The notes beneath the pieces are model-generated. The model was given only the letters and a program-made list of their open reading frames with translations. It did no database searches and was not told the origin of the DNA. Below, piece after piece: positions 9,573 to 19,107 of a stretch of DNA of 64,000 nt. Made by a program: the position numbers and the translations under genes. How positions within the stretch are numbered: the first letter of the stretch is position 1; every line of letters begins with the position of its first letter. The DNA lies in assembly GCA_013204025.1 (NCBI GenBank), contig JABMOW010000008.1, forward strand, positions 1 through 64,000. Reading direction: 5' to 3'. Origin of the DNA: Fidelibacterota bacterium (GTDB lineage: Bacteria; Fidelibacterota; Marinisomatia; SCGC-AAA003-L08; JACNLC01).

Positions 9573-10397
9573 ATGATACTTTTTATACACAGCGTAAATG
9601 TACTGTTGCCATTGATATATGGTGTTGCTTTGGGAATGTATGCATGGCATTTTTTCCAAAACACTTCCAAAATTGGTGAATATGCCTCTCGGGCTTTATT
9701 GACTGCAATCGTTCTGCATTTAGTCTATCTGGTCAGTCAAGGGGTTCACTTCAGGATATTTCCTGTTGCAACCATATTTGCATCCATGTCCATGTTTGCC
9801 TTGAACATATCCGTTATTTATTTAATTATTGAAAGAATCTCCAAAGATAGAAAAACCGGTATTTTCTTTCTGATCATCATTTTCTGTTTTCAGTTATGTT
9901 CTTCGATGCTGATTACATTCGAATCCCCCACAAACAGCATTTTATCAAATTCCATGTTTGGGATTCATACAACTCTCACCCTATTTGGTGTATCCGCATT
10001 GGCCATTTCTGCGTTGTACTCGATAATGTATTTGATGCTGGCAAAAGAGATCAAACGTCATCGTTTTGGACTAATTTACGACGGCCTTCCCGCATTGGAA
10101 ACTTTGGAAAACATGTCCCGTTACGCAACAGGTGCTGGGATTATTTTTCTGGGTGCGGGGCTTTTTACTGGACATCTATGGAGCTATAAAGTACTTGGCT
10201 ATTTTTTCAAATATGACGTGAAGATCATTGCAAGTGATGTTGCGTGGTTCTTTTACTTATTTGGATGGATTCTTGTAAAAATTCGTCATCTGCATGGATT
10301 GAAGATGAGCCGTGTTGCCATCGGCGGATTTTTAGCATTTATCATTATTTTGTTCGTCGCCAATTTTGTCGATACCACCTTTCACAGTTTTATTTAA
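9573..10397 (+). CDS. hemX: HemX/CcsA-like integral membrane protein
   Basis: About eight hydrophobic segments over 274 residues. The central histidines (SNSMFGIHTTLTLFG and FLGAGLFTGHLWS) sit in positions typical of the CcsA/HemX cytochrome-c-assembly superfamily. Its stop overlaps the hemA start by one base (TAATG), the same hemX-hemA linkage known in Bacillus and many other bacteria, where HemX modulates glutamyl-tRNA reductase levels. The alternative role, a CcsA-type heme handling protein, cannot be excluded because the WWD tryptophan-rich loop of true CcsA/CcmC is not obvious. First gene of the heme operon. Confidence 0.75.
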   Translation: MILFIHSVNVLLPLIYGVALGMYAWHFFQNTSKIGEYASRALLTAIVLHLVYLVSQGVHFRIFPVATIFASMSMFALNISVIYLIIERISKDRKTGIFFLIIIFCFQLCSSMLITFESPTNSILSNSMFGIHTTLTLFGVSALAISALYSIMYLMLAKEIKRHRFGLIYDGLPALETLENMSRYATGAGIIFLGAGLFTGHLWSYKVLGYFFKYDVKIIASDVAWFFYLFGWILVKIRHLHGLKMSRVAIGGFLAFIIILFVANFVDTTFHSFI

Positions 10398-11683
10398 TGT
10401 CCGACACAATTATAGCGGTTTCCTACAATTACCAGAATACACCTGTTGAGCTGAGAGACAAGGTGGCTTTATCCGATGATGAGGCAAAACAATTCATCCG
10501 TGCAGCGATGGAAGGACAGGGCGAGATTAAGGAATTGGCCATCATATCCACCTGCAATCGAACGGAAATCTATGCAGTACTGCGTGAACCCGGTCATTTC
10601 TTCGATTGGGTCACTGACCAGTATCAACACCTCAAACAAGTTAATCTGAAAACGGAATCCGCAGACCCCACAATTTTGTACAATGCACACGCGATCGAAC
10701 ATCTCTTCGGAGTTGCCGGAGGTCTGAAAAGCATGATGCTGGGCGAAAATCAAATCTTATCACAGGTAAAATCAAGCTACGAATTGATCCTGTCCCTACC
10801 CTATTCATTCCCGATTTTGAACCGACTGTTTCAGGACGCCGTTCGTGTGGGTAAATCTGTTCGAACAAATACCCATCTGTGCAAAGGAGCCGTGTCCATC
10901 AGTCTCGCTGCTGCTGATTTGACTAGAAAAATATACGCAAATTTCTCAAAATTGAAAGTATTGCTTGTGGGCGCAGGTGAAACGACAGAATTAACCGCAG
11001 TTCATTTGAGGGCGATTGGGGTTGTCGATTTTATCATTGCTAATCGCGGTGAGGAAAGACGAAAAGTTCTGGCAGAGAAATTTAATGCAAAAGCTATTTC
11101 GTTGGATGAAATTCCATCTGCATTAACACAGGTGGACATTGCCATCGTTGCGACAAAATCAAAAGATTACCTCATCACTCACGACATGGTTAAAAAATCT
11201 TTATCGGAGCGCAAACAAGGTTCATTCCTCATCATCGATATCAGCTCGCCCAGAAATGTGGACCCTCTAGTTGGCGATCTCCCACAAATATATTTGTACA
11301 ATATTAATGATCTTGATAAAGTAGTAGCAGAAAATCTGGAAAAACGAAAAAAAGAATTACCTGTGGCTAATGAAATTGTCCGGGAAATTGCAGCAGAATT
11401 CAGGGAATGGTTTAAAACTCTGGAAGTCGTTCCTACCATCAGTCGTCTAAGCGGATATTTTGAGCATATCCGGGATCAGGAATTGGGTAAATTCAAATAT
11501 AAAACAACGGAGCAGGAGTTTCAAAAAATGGATGACCTCTCCAGAAAAATTATCCGCAAACTGCTTCATTATCCCATTAAAGAATTGCGAGAACAGAACA
11601 ATAATGGAAATCTGACCGTGAGTAAAATCGATACATTGTGGGACTTATACCGATTAAAAAGTTTTAAGAAAGACAAAGAATGA
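10397..11683 (+). CDS. hemA: Glutamyl-tRNA reductase
   Basis: NADPH-dependent reduction of glutamyl-tRNA to glutamate-1-semialdehyde, first committed step of C5-pathway tetrapyrrole synthesis. The catalytic Cys53 is in STCNRTEIY; GLKSMMLGENQILSQVK is the family signature, and LLVGAGETTELTAVHL is the nucleotide-binding domain, followed by a C-terminal dimerisation helix. The ORF track extends 51 codons upstream into hemX; the correct start is the MSDTIIAV methionine, which overlaps the hemX stop by one base and gives 428 residues, normal for HemA. Overlaps hemC by ATGA. Confidence 0.95.
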   Translation: MSDTIIAVSYNYQNTPVELRDKVALSDDEAKQFIRAAMEGQGEIKELAIISTCNRTEIYAVLREPGHFFDWVTDQYQHLKQVNLKTESADPTILYNAHAIEHLFGVAGGLKSMMLGENQILSQVKSSYELILSLPYSFPILNRLFQDAVRVGKSVRTNTHLCKGAVSISLAAADLTRKIYANFSKLKVLLVGAGETTELTAVHLRAIGVVDFIIANRGEERRKVLAEKFNAKAISLDEIPSALTQVDIAIVATKSKDYLITHDMVKKSLSERKQGSFLIIDISSPRNVDPLVGDLPQIYLYNINDLDKVVAENLEKRKKELPVANEIVREIAAEFREWFKTLEVVPTISRLSGYFEHIRDQELGKFKYKTTEQEFQKMDDLSRKIIRKLLHYPIKELREQNNNGNLTVSKIDTLWDLYRLKSFKKDKE

Positions 11684-12591
11684 AAACCATCACGCTGGGA
11701 ACTCGTGGCAGTCAATTAGCGCTTTGGCAGGCAAATCATATCAGTGACTTGATTCTTCAACATGTTATCGATATTGAAGTAAAAATTCAGGTGATCCATA
11801 CAAGTGGTGACATGATACAGGACAAACCGCTCCCTGAACTTGGTAGTAAAGGAATATTTACACAAGAGCTGGAAGACGCTTTATTTAACGAACAGATTGA
11901 TATTGCCGTCCACAGTCTGAAAGACCTACCATCCTCATTACCGGATGGCTTGATCTATGCCGGGTCTTCTAAACGGGCAGATTGTCGGGATGCATTCATT
12001 TCTCCTACAGATTTACCATTTGAAGACCTCCCCGATGGAGCCAGGATTGCTACGGGAAGCATGAGACGGAAAGCCCAAATTTTGGAGCAGAATCCCAAGA
12101 TATCCTGCGGACCTTTACGGGGAAATATCCAAACCCGATTGCGGAAACTGAAAGAAGAAAACTGGGATGGGATATTTATGGCTGCAGCCGCTCTCAATCG
12201 TCTGGGATTAAAGGAATATCATCCTCAACTACTGGATCCGGAAATTTTTGTCCCTGCAGTTGGTCAGGGAGCTGTAGGATTAGAGATTAAACAATCCCGG
12301 CTGGACATTCAAGAAATTCTAAATCAGATTATCGATCCAGACACCGTCACCACAGTAACAGCTGAGCGGGCATTCATGAGAACGTTGGAAGGCGGATGTT
12401 CCATTCCAATAGGTGCGTGGGGCAGACTGGAATCCGATGCGTTGATACTCACCGGGTATTTCGCTTCAACCGATGGGCAACGGGTGCTGCGGAAAACATT
12501 GAAAGGGAGCGCTGATGCTCCTGACAAACTTGGAATCCAACTGGCTCACATATTTAAAGCCGATGGAGTTGATTCACTCATCGATCGATGA
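11680..12591 (+). CDS. hemC: Porphobilinogen deaminase (hydroxymethylbilane synthase)
   Basis: Polymerises four porphobilinogens into hydroxymethylbilane. The N-terminus TLGTRGSQLALWQ is the family hallmark. SLKDLPSSLP carries the active-site loop, GPLRGNIQTRL the substrate-binding arginines, and Cys240 in EGGCSIPIGAW holds the dipyrromethane cofactor. 303 residues is full length. Overlaps hemA (ATGA) and hemD (ATGA), so it is tightly coupled. Confidence 0.96.
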   Translation: MKTITLGTRGSQLALWQANHISDLILQHVIDIEVKIQVIHTSGDMIQDKPLPELGSKGIFTQELEDALFNEQIDIAVHSLKDLPSSLPDGLIYAGSSKRADCRDAFISPTDLPFEDLPDGARIATGSMRRKAQILEQNPKISCGPLRGNIQTRLRKLKEENWDGIFMAAAALNRLGLKEYHPQLLDPEIFVPAVGQGAVGLEIKQSRLDIQEILNQIIDPDTVTTVTAERAFMRTLEGGCSIPIGAWGRLESDALILTGYFASTDGQRVLRKTLKGSADAPDKLGIQLAHIFKADGVDSLIDR

Positions 12592-13325
12592 CCTGGAATA
12601 TCTATTTCACAGGAACAAAGGTTCCTGAACTAAACCTCTTTTCTCATTTGGAAATAAACATTTACCATACACCGACCATTCAAATCAACTATACTGAGCC
12701 GGAATCCTTTCAGACAGTGGAAGGATTTCTCAACAAAGGTGCACCGATCATATTCCTCAGCAGGAATGGAGTGATTGGATTCCAGAAATGGCTGAAAAGA
12801 TTGGATAAATCCTTCGAGCATTGGTCCAATCCATTGATAGCAGTCGGTTCGGAAACTTCACTAGAAATTGAACGGGTTTTCCACCGTTCGTCTCATGTAC
12901 CAGAAAACCAGAGAGCGAAGGGTATTCCGGAGATATTGAAAACCTATCCTCATAAACAAGCGATTTTGATAACCGGAGATCGTTCAAGACCTGAACTACC
13001 CCGGTGGATGACTGAAAATGGCTGGGATTTTATAACAGCGGTAGTTTATCAAACCGACTGGTTTGAAAATCTGGATCTGAAGCAAAATTTCAAAAATGGT
13101 GATGATGAAATCCTCATTTTTTCTTCACCATCCACAGTTGTGGGTTTTCTGCAAACTATCGATCAAAATGATTTGAAATCCATTCAGAGTAAATTGATTT
13201 CTATCGGACCAACGACGTCGTGGGAGATTGAAAAATTATCCGGGCGCGTATTTTTAGAAGCTGCCAATCCCTCTGTTAACTCTGTGATATCCGAAACGAT
13301 AAATCTAATAACTCATGTTCAGTAA
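12588..13325 (+). CDS. hemD: Uroporphyrinogen-III synthase
   Basis: Cyclises and inverts ring D of hydroxymethylbilane. HemD sequences are poorly conserved, so the call rests on fold-type motifs and position. These are PIIFLSRNGVIGFQKWL near residue 60, a central ILITGDRSRPELPRWM, and the C-terminal IFSSPSTVVGFLQTI and LISIGPTTSWEIEKL, the last being the characteristic IGxxTxxxL element. 245 residues matches the family. It lies between hemC and hemE as expected. Confidence 0.9.
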   Translation: MTWNIYFTGTKVPELNLFSHLEINIYHTPTIQINYTEPESFQTVEGFLNKGAPIIFLSRNGVIGFQKWLKRLDKSFEHWSNPLIAVGSETSLEIERVFHRSSHVPENQRAKGIPEILKTYPHKQAILITGDRSRPELPRWMTENGWDFITAVVYQTDWFENLDLKQNFKNGDDEILIFSSPSTVVGFLQTIDQNDLKSIQSKLISIGPTTSWEIEKLSGRVFLEAANPSVNSVISETINLITHVQ

Positions 13326-13334
13326 AGGAATGAA

Positions 13335-14372
13335 ATGAACTCACGCACACGTTTTATTGCCGCCTGTCAATGTAAATCACTGAACCGTCCGCCCATTTGG
13401 GTGATGCGGCAAGCGGGGCGATACCTGCCTGAATACAGGCAATTAAAAGAAAATTTTAGTTTTGTAGAAATGGTCCAAACTCCAGAGTTGGCTGCACAGG
13501 TGACCCTGCAACCCCTTCAGCGATTTAATCTAGATGCGGCTATTCTTTTCAGTGATATTCTCGTGATACCCGAAGCCATGGGACAGGCGTATGCTTTCCG
13601 CGATATAGGGGGGATTGAAATGGAATTCAAAGCGGACTCAAAACATAAGATTGACGGCTTGAATGGTGATGGAATAGCAGAGAAACTGAAATATGTAGCT
13701 GATGCTATCTCCCTCGTCAAGACCGAATTGAATGGTGAGAAAGCCCTCATCGGGTTTGGCGGTTCTCCTTGGACGCTGGCTACCTATATGGTTGAGGGGG
13801 GGAGCTCTAAAAATTATGCAGGAATTAAAACCCTGTTTTATACAGACCGTCCGTTATTTGATTCGTTATTATCCCGGATCACAAGTGCAGTGATCAACTA
13901 CTTCGAGATGCAGATTAATGCAGGAGTGGATGTAATCCAGATTTTCGATAGCTGGGGTGGAGTTCTTAATGCAGATACTTTTTGGCAGGCGTCCGGGCAA
14001 TACATGAAACGAATCGTGGAATCTGTTAAAGGACGAATCCCTGTGATCGTATTTTCCAAGGGTGCCCACAATTGGATCACCGATCTTCAAAACACCGGCG
14101 CAAATGTGCTGGGACTCGACTGGACATATCCAATCGACCGGTTCTACGATGACCTTGGCGGGACAACGGCGGTTCAGGGGAATCTGGATCCTGTACTTCT
14201 CAACACAACACCGGAAGTAGTTCGACAGGAAGCCAACCATTTGCTTCGAAAAATGAGTTCACGCCCGGGGCATATATTTAATTTGGGGCATGGTATTCTG
14301 CCCGACGCAAAGATAGAATGCATGGAAGCACTGGTTGAAACGGTGACTAATTTTAACGAATTATCAGATTAG
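13335..14372 (+). CDS. hemE: Uroporphyrinogen decarboxylase
   Basis: Decarboxylates the four acetate side chains of uroporphyrinogen III to coproporphyrinogen III. PPIWVMRQAGRYLPEYR is the diagnostic N-terminal signature with the substrate-binding arginines; ILFSDILVIPEAMG carries the catalytic Asp region; IQIFDSWGG and the C-terminal FNLGHGILPDA are also conserved. Full length at 345 residues. Ribosome site AAAGGAA precedes the ATG. Confidence 0.96.
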   Translation: MNSRTRFIAACQCKSLNRPPIWVMRQAGRYLPEYRQLKENFSFVEMVQTPELAAQVTLQPLQRFNLDAAILFSDILVIPEAMGQAYAFRDIGGIEMEFKADSKHKIDGLNGDGIAEKLKYVADAISLVKTELNGEKALIGFGGSPWTLATYMVEGGSSKNYAGIKTLFYTDRPLFDSLLSRITSAVINYFEMQINAGVDVIQIFDSWGGVLNADTFWQASGQYMKRIVESVKGRIPVIVFSKGAHNWITDLQNTGANVLGLDWTYPIDRFYDDLGGTTAVQGNLDPVLLNTTPEVVRQEANHLLRKMSSRPGHIFNLGHGILPDAKIECMEALVETVTNFNELSD

Positions 14373-14402
14373 AGTAATCCTGAATTGAAAAAAGGAATGT
14401 AA

Positions 14403-15773
14403 ATGACATTGGAAGTAAATCTTGATTTAGTAAAAAAGTATAACCGTCCCGGGCCGCGGTACACCAGCTATCCCACAGCACCTCATTTTAATACTGAAGT
14501 TGGGGAAAAAGCGCTGACTGAACATATTCGGTTGAATAACCTGAATTCTGATCGTGATTTGTCTCTGTATTTTCACCTGCCGTTCTGTGATACGCTGTGT
14601 TGGTTTTGTGGCTGCACAATGCTTGTCACTCGAAATAAAGATAAAATCGCAAACTATCTGGATTATCTGTACAAAGAGATCGACCTGATCGCTAAACAGA
14701 TCCATCCTGATCGAAAAGTAGTTCAACTCCATCTTGGTGGAGGTACACCTACAGCGTTGACGCCAGATCAGATCAGATCACTTGGTATTAAACTGAAGCA
14801 GTCATTTCAGTTTTCTGCAGATGCAGAAATTGGGAGCGAGATGGACCCCCGGGAATTGACAGAAGACCATATCAGTGCATTGGCAGAGGCAGGATTCAAT
14901 CGGGCTTCACTGGGTGTACAGGATTTTAATCCGAAGGTTCAAAAAGCGGTGAACCGAATCAATCCTGTCGAAATGGTTTCAGAAGTAGTGGATTGGATTC
15001 GCAAATATAAATTTCAATCCCTGAATCTGGATTTGATCTACGGCTTACCACATCAGACTAGTGAAGATTTTGAAAAGACTATTGACCAAGTCTTGAAAAT
15101 GGATCCTGACCGACTGGCTGTTTTCAATTATGCTCATGTACCTTGGATGAAACCGCACCAGAAACTGATCAACGAGTCCGATCTGCCTACGCCTGAAGTG
15201 AAATTGGCCATGTTGAAGATGATTATCGAACGGCTTACATCTGCAGGGTATGTGTACATCGGCATGGATCATTTCGCCAAAGAGAACGACGAGCTGACCA
15301 TCGCCCAAAATGAGAAAAGTCTGCAACGGAATTTCCAGGGTTACAGCACCAAATCCGGTACAGATATTTACGCGATGGGGATGTCATCCATCAGTCAGCT
15401 TGACAATATTTATGCACAGAATTTCAAAGAATTACCCACATATTATGAGAAGATTTCAGCTGGTATTCTCCCAATCCAAAAAGGGTATATCTTGTCCGAA
15501 GACGACAAACTTCGACAGGAAACCATCATGCGCCTCATGTGTGATCTGGAACTTGACTTTAATCATATGTCTCGTCATTTAGCGATTGACTTCAAGGAAT
15601 ATTTCAAAGACAGCCTTAGTCGAATGGACGGATTTGAATCCGATGGACTATTGACAATGACCAAGGATAAGCTTGTCATTACCAACGAAGGACGGTTATT
15701 CATCCGAAATATCGCCATGGAATTTGACGCCTACCTGGATAAATCAGAAGCCCGATTTTCAAAGACGGTATGA
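14403..15773 (+). CDS. hemN: Oxygen-independent coproporphyrinogen III oxidase (radical SAM)
   Basis: Converts coproporphyrinogen III to protoporphyrinogen IX using two S-adenosylmethionines. The [4Fe-4S] motif is Cys62-x3-Cys66-x2-Cys69 in PFCDTLCWFCGC, with the additional following Cys seen in genuine HemN. The N-terminal PGPRYTSYPTAPHF arm and LHLGGGTPT are HemN-specific rather than HemW-like. 456 residues is the usual HemN length. An O2-independent enzyme fits the nitrate-respiring lifestyle suggested by the nar operon. Ribosome site AAAGGAA; four-base overlap with hemH. Confidence 0.95.
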   Translation: MTLEVNLDLVKKYNRPGPRYTSYPTAPHFNTEVGEKALTEHIRLNNLNSDRDLSLYFHLPFCDTLCWFCGCTMLVTRNKDKIANYLDYLYKEIDLIAKQIHPDRKVVQLHLGGGTPTALTPDQIRSLGIKLKQSFQFSADAEIGSEMDPRELTEDHISALAEAGFNRASLGVQDFNPKVQKAVNRINPVEMVSEVVDWIRKYKFQSLNLDLIYGLPHQTSEDFEKTIDQVLKMDPDRLAVFNYAHVPWMKPHQKLINESDLPTPEVKLAMLKMIIERLTSAGYVYIGMDHFAKENDELTIAQNEKSLQRNFQGYSTKSGTDIYAMGMSSISQLDNIYAQNFKELPTYYEKISAGILPIQKGYILSEDDKLRQETIMRLMCDLELDFNHMSRHLAIDFKEYFKDSLSRMDGFESDGLLTMTKDKLVITNEGRLFIRNIAMEFDAYLDKSEARFSKTV

Positions 15774-16723
15774 GCCAACCCGTTGACATTATTTTAGCAA
15801 ATCTGGGAGCACCTTCCAAACTGGATGAGGTTCAACCTTTTCTAAAAAATCTGTTCAATGACGCGGATATTTTTCATTTCCCATTTGGCAAAGCGGGTCA
15901 GTCATTTTTTTCATCCCTGATTTCCAAAGTAAGAGCGCCAAAATCCAGAAAATATTATCAGGCAATTGGCGGTGGATCACCGTTACACGCGAATACGATC
16001 CGGCAGGCGGAAAAATTGCAAACCATGCTGGGTTCGTCCGGACAGTACCGGGTTTGGGTGGCGCAACGGTATTGGCATCCGTTCATGCAGGAAATTTCAG
16101 ATAGACTCCGGGAATTGAATAGCAGTCGGATCATCCTGATACCATTATATCCTCATTATTCCACCACAACTACGTTATCTATTGTGAATGAATGGGAACG
16201 AGTGGCAGGTGATCTGGTGACTCCATCCGTGATTGAGCGGTTCTATTCTGAACCCTTATACCTGGATGCCTGTGCTCACCAAATTCGAAATTGTATTGAT
16301 GAATCCGGTGACAAACCACATGTCCTATTTTCAGCGCATTCCATCCCGGTGGAACGGGTAAAGAACGGTGATCCGTACGAAAAAGAGATCACCCACAATA
16401 TGGAACTCATCATGGACAGCCTGAATCGGGAATATTCATATTCACTCTGCTATCAAAGTAAGGTGGGACCTGTCAAATGGCTGGAGCCGTCGGTAGAACA
16501 GGAGATTGACAGATTGGTTTCGCTGGGTATTGAACGAGTGGTCGTTTTCCCCATCAGTTTTGTTTCTGAACATTTAGAAACATTGTATGAACTCGATATC
16601 CAGAAAAGGGATTATGCCCTGAGTCATGGAATCAAAGAATATCAACGGGCGAGAACAGTTGAAGACAGTGATGATTTCATCCGATTGCTCGTTAAACTCA
16701 TTAAAGGTCAGATCAATGAATAA
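15770..16723 (+). CDS. hemH: Ferrochelatase
   Basis: Inserts ferrous iron into the porphyrin. VDIILANLGAPSKLDEV is the N-terminal family signature. The catalytic His190 lies in LFSAHSIPVERV, and FPISFVSEHLETLYELD carries the conserved Glu cluster near the C-terminus. 317 residues, a soluble or peripheral enzyme without a C-terminal membrane tail. Overlaps hemN by four and hemG by eight bases. In this order it would follow HemG, so the classical protoporphyrin-dependent branch is encoded rather than the coproporphyrin branch (no HemQ is seen). Confidence 0.94.
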   Translation: MSQPVDIILANLGAPSKLDEVQPFLKNLFNDADIFHFPFGKAGQSFFSSLISKVRAPKSRKYYQAIGGGSPLHANTIRQAEKLQTMLGSSGQYRVWVAQRYWHPFMQEISDRLRELNSSRIILIPLYPHYSTTTTLSIVNEWERVAGDLVTPSVIERFYSEPLYLDACAHQIRNCIDESGDKPHVLFSAHSIPVERVKNGDPYEKEITHNMELIMDSLNREYSYSLCYQSKVGPVKWLEPSVEQEIDRLVSLGIERVVVFPISFVSEHLETLYELDIQKRDYALSHGIKEYQRARTVEDSDDFIRLLVKLIKGQINE

Positions 16724-18095
16724 ATCCGTAGTGATTATAGGTGGCGGAATCGCGGGTTTGACTGCGGCTTTTCGGTTGCAGCAATCAGGTGTGAATGTCA
16801 CGCTGGTGGAAAAATCCGGTCGGTTAGGTGGCGCTATGTATTCGAAAAAAGAGGATGGCTTCTTATCTGAAATCGGACCAAATACCATCCTTGAAACATC
16901 ACCACTGGTAACCCAATTGGTGAAGGATATCGGTCTGGAAGATTCAAAGGTGTATGCGAATGATACGTCCAGTAATCGGTACATCGTTCGAAACAAAAAA
17001 ATGGAAGCATTACCCACATCTCCACTGGCATTTCTTACCTCACCCTTGTTCAGTTGGAAGGCAAAACTTCGATTGTTCCGCGAACCGTTCATCCCCGCAT
17101 GGGATAATCGATTCGAAGAATCTCTATCACAATTTGTGCTGCGGCGATTGGGTATGGAATTCTTGGATTACGCCATAAATCCATTTGTGGCGGGTGTCTA
17201 TGCCGGAGACCCCGATTCACTCAGTGTCGTCCATGGATTTTCAAAACTGTATCAATTGGAACAAACCTACGGTGGACTCATCAAAGGTCAGATTAAGGGC
17301 GCTCGAGAGCGGAAAAAGCGAAAGGAAGTTTCCAAACAAACAGCGAAAATGTTTTCCTTCACTTCAGGATTGAGAGAAGTACCAGACCGATTGGAAACTC
17401 TTCTGGGAACGTCCATCCTAAAACGGACAGTTGTGAAAGACATTTCTCCTTTGAGAAACGCCTGGGCGGTGACGATCTCCGATGACAAAAATAAATCAAA
17501 AGTGTTGAATGCTGATGCGATTCTTTATGCAGGACGTGCGGCAGACCTCCATACTTTTACTCTGAATAGAAAGACTCATACTTACCAGACTGACCTTTCA
17601 AAAATTTATCATCCCCCGGTATCGGTGTTAACTTTAGGTTTTAATCGTGAGGATATCGTGCATCCATTAGATGGTTTTGGCGTGCTTATCCCAAAAGTAG
17701 AAAATTTTCAGATTTTGGGAACACTGTTTTCTAGTACATTATTTGAGAATCGTGCTCCGAAAGATAAAGTATTATTGACAGTGTTCATCGGTGGTTCGAG
17801 ACAACCCGATAATGCTATGAAATCCACATCAGAATTAACGGAGATGGCAGTAAAAGATTTGAACATAATGCTGGGTGTTAAAAAATCCCCTATTTATGTT
17901 TCTCACACCTTTTGGGCGCAGGCAATTCCTCAATATCAGGTAGGGTACGGTGTGCACAAAGAAGCCATCTCATCGTTGGAAGATCAAAATCCGGGACTCT
18001 TTTTTACCGGAAATTATCGGAATGGGATTTCCGTCGCAGATACCATCGTGAACAGTGAAGAGATAACTGATAAAATTAAAACCTTTATAAAATGA
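16716..18095 (+). CDS. hemG: Protoporphyrinogen oxidase, FAD type (HemY/PPO family)
   Basis: Six-electron oxidation of protoporphyrinogen to protoporphyrin. N-terminal FAD fold VVIIGGGIAGLTAAFRLQ with the following acidic residue in TLVEKSGRLGGA, and a C-terminal FAD-binding stretch GLFFTGNYRNGISVADT. 459 residues from the MNKSVVII methionine; the ORF track begins 30 codons earlier inside hemH, which I reject because homologues begin directly at the FAD motif. HemY enzymes usually use oxygen, so pairing with oxygen-independent HemN implies either another acceptor or microaerobic life. Sometimes named hemY. Confidence 0.92.
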   Translation: MNKSVVIIGGGIAGLTAAFRLQQSGVNVTLVEKSGRLGGAMYSKKEDGFLSEIGPNTILETSPLVTQLVKDIGLEDSKVYANDTSSNRYIVRNKKMEALPTSPLAFLTSPLFSWKAKLRLFREPFIPAWDNRFEESLSQFVLRRLGMEFLDYAINPFVAGVYAGDPDSLSVVHGFSKLYQLEQTYGGLIKGQIKGARERKKRKEVSKQTAKMFSFTSGLREVPDRLETLLGTSILKRTVVKDISPLRNAWAVTISDDKNKSKVLNADAILYAGRAADLHTFTLNRKTHTYQTDLSKIYHPPVSVLTLGFNREDIVHPLDGFGVLIPKVENFQILGTLFSSTLFENRAPKDKVLLTVFIGGSRQPDNAMKSTSELTEMAVKDLNIMLGVKKSPIYVSHTFWAQAIPQYQVGYGVHKEAISSLEDQNPGLFFTGNYRNGISVADTIVNSEEITDKIKTFIK

Positions 18096-18110
18096 AGGAG
18101 AGGCCAATCA

Positions 18111-19100
18111 ATGAATTCAGAGTTTGACCAACTACTATCGCGACCTCGTCGATTACGCAGGAACGAAAACATCCGTCGGTTGGTGAGGGAAACGTATCTC
18201 CACCGCGACGATCTCATTGCACCTGTATTTGTCATTGCCGGATCAAACATTAAGAATGAGATCCCATCCATGCCGGATGTCTTTCAATATTCGATAGACC
18301 GATTAAACGAAGAAATGGACGCTCTCCTGAAAGCAGGGATCACGCGTGTCATTCTGTTCGGAATCCCTGCCGCAAAAGATGAAGTTGGGTCAGACGCAAT
18401 TTCAGATGATGGAATCATTCAACAGGCGATCCGTTATATCAAACAAACTTACTCCGACATTTTCGTCATTACCGATGTGTGCATGTGTGAATACACTGAT
18501 CACGGGCATTGCGGGATCATCGTTGATGGTGATGTTCATAATGACCAAACATTAACCTATCTGCAAAGACAGGTGGTGAGTCATGCAAAAGCTGGCGCGG
18601 ATATGGTTGCACCATCAGGAATGATGGATGGTATGATCAGCGCTATTCGAACCGGATTAAACGATCATGGATTTAACAGTATCCCTATCATGAGTTATGC
18701 GGTGAAATATTCATCCGCCTTTTACGGACCTTTCCGGGAAGCTGCAGATTCTACGCCCCATTTCGGTGATCGAAAAACTTATCAAATGGACCCTGCCAAC
18801 GTGAGGGAAGGGATAAAAGAAGCCCTGTTGGATGTAGACGAGGGCGCAGATATTATCATGGTAAAGCCGGCGCTGGCATATCTGGATATCATCTCCATGG
18901 TCAAAGAAAACACCCTGTTGCCCGTCGCCTGTTATAATGTGAGTGGTGAATACAGCATGATCAAAGCGGCTGCACAAAAGGGGTGGATCGACGAGGACAA
19001 AGTGATGATGGAATCTCTGATCAGTATGAAAAGAGCGGGGGCGGATATCATCATCACCTATTTTGCCAAACAAGCTTCATCATTGTTAAATAAAGTGTAG
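18111..19100 (+). CDS. hemB: Delta-aminolevulinic acid dehydratase (porphobilinogen synthase)
   Basis: Condenses two 5-aminolevulinates into porphobilinogen. The zinc-binding cysteines are visible (Cys124, Cys126, Cys134 in [12 protein letters not shown]), so this is a zinc-type enzyme. The two Schiff-base lysines lie in [15 protein letters not shown] and [13 protein letters not shown]. Full length at 329 residues with a strong AAGGAG ribosome site. It sits after the late heme genes, so gene order does not follow pathway order. Confidence 0.96.
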   Translation: MNSEFDQLLSRPRRLRRNENIRRLVRETYLHRDDLIAPVFVIAGSNIKNEIPSMPDVFQYSIDRLNEEMDALLKAGITRVILFGIPAAKDEVGSDAISDDGIIQQAIRYIKQTYSDIFVITDVCMCEYTDHGHCGIIVDGDVHNDQTLTYLQRQVVSHAKAGADMVAPSGMMDGMISAIRTGLNDHGFNSIPIMSYAVKYSSAFYGPFREAADSTPHFGDRKTYQMDPANVREGIKEALLDVDEGADIIMVKPALAYLDIISMVKENTLLPVACYNVSGEYSMIKAAAQKGWIDEDKVMMESLISMKRAGADIIITYFAKQASSLLNKV

Positions 19101-19107
19101 AGGAATA

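Noticed and set aside
10244-10396. Upstream extension of hemA in the ORF track
   Set aside because: It lies inside hemX in another frame; HemA homologues begin at the MSDTIIAV position.
16626-16715. Upstream extension of hemG in the ORF track
   Set aside because: It lies inside hemH; the FAD motif follows directly after the methionine at 16716.
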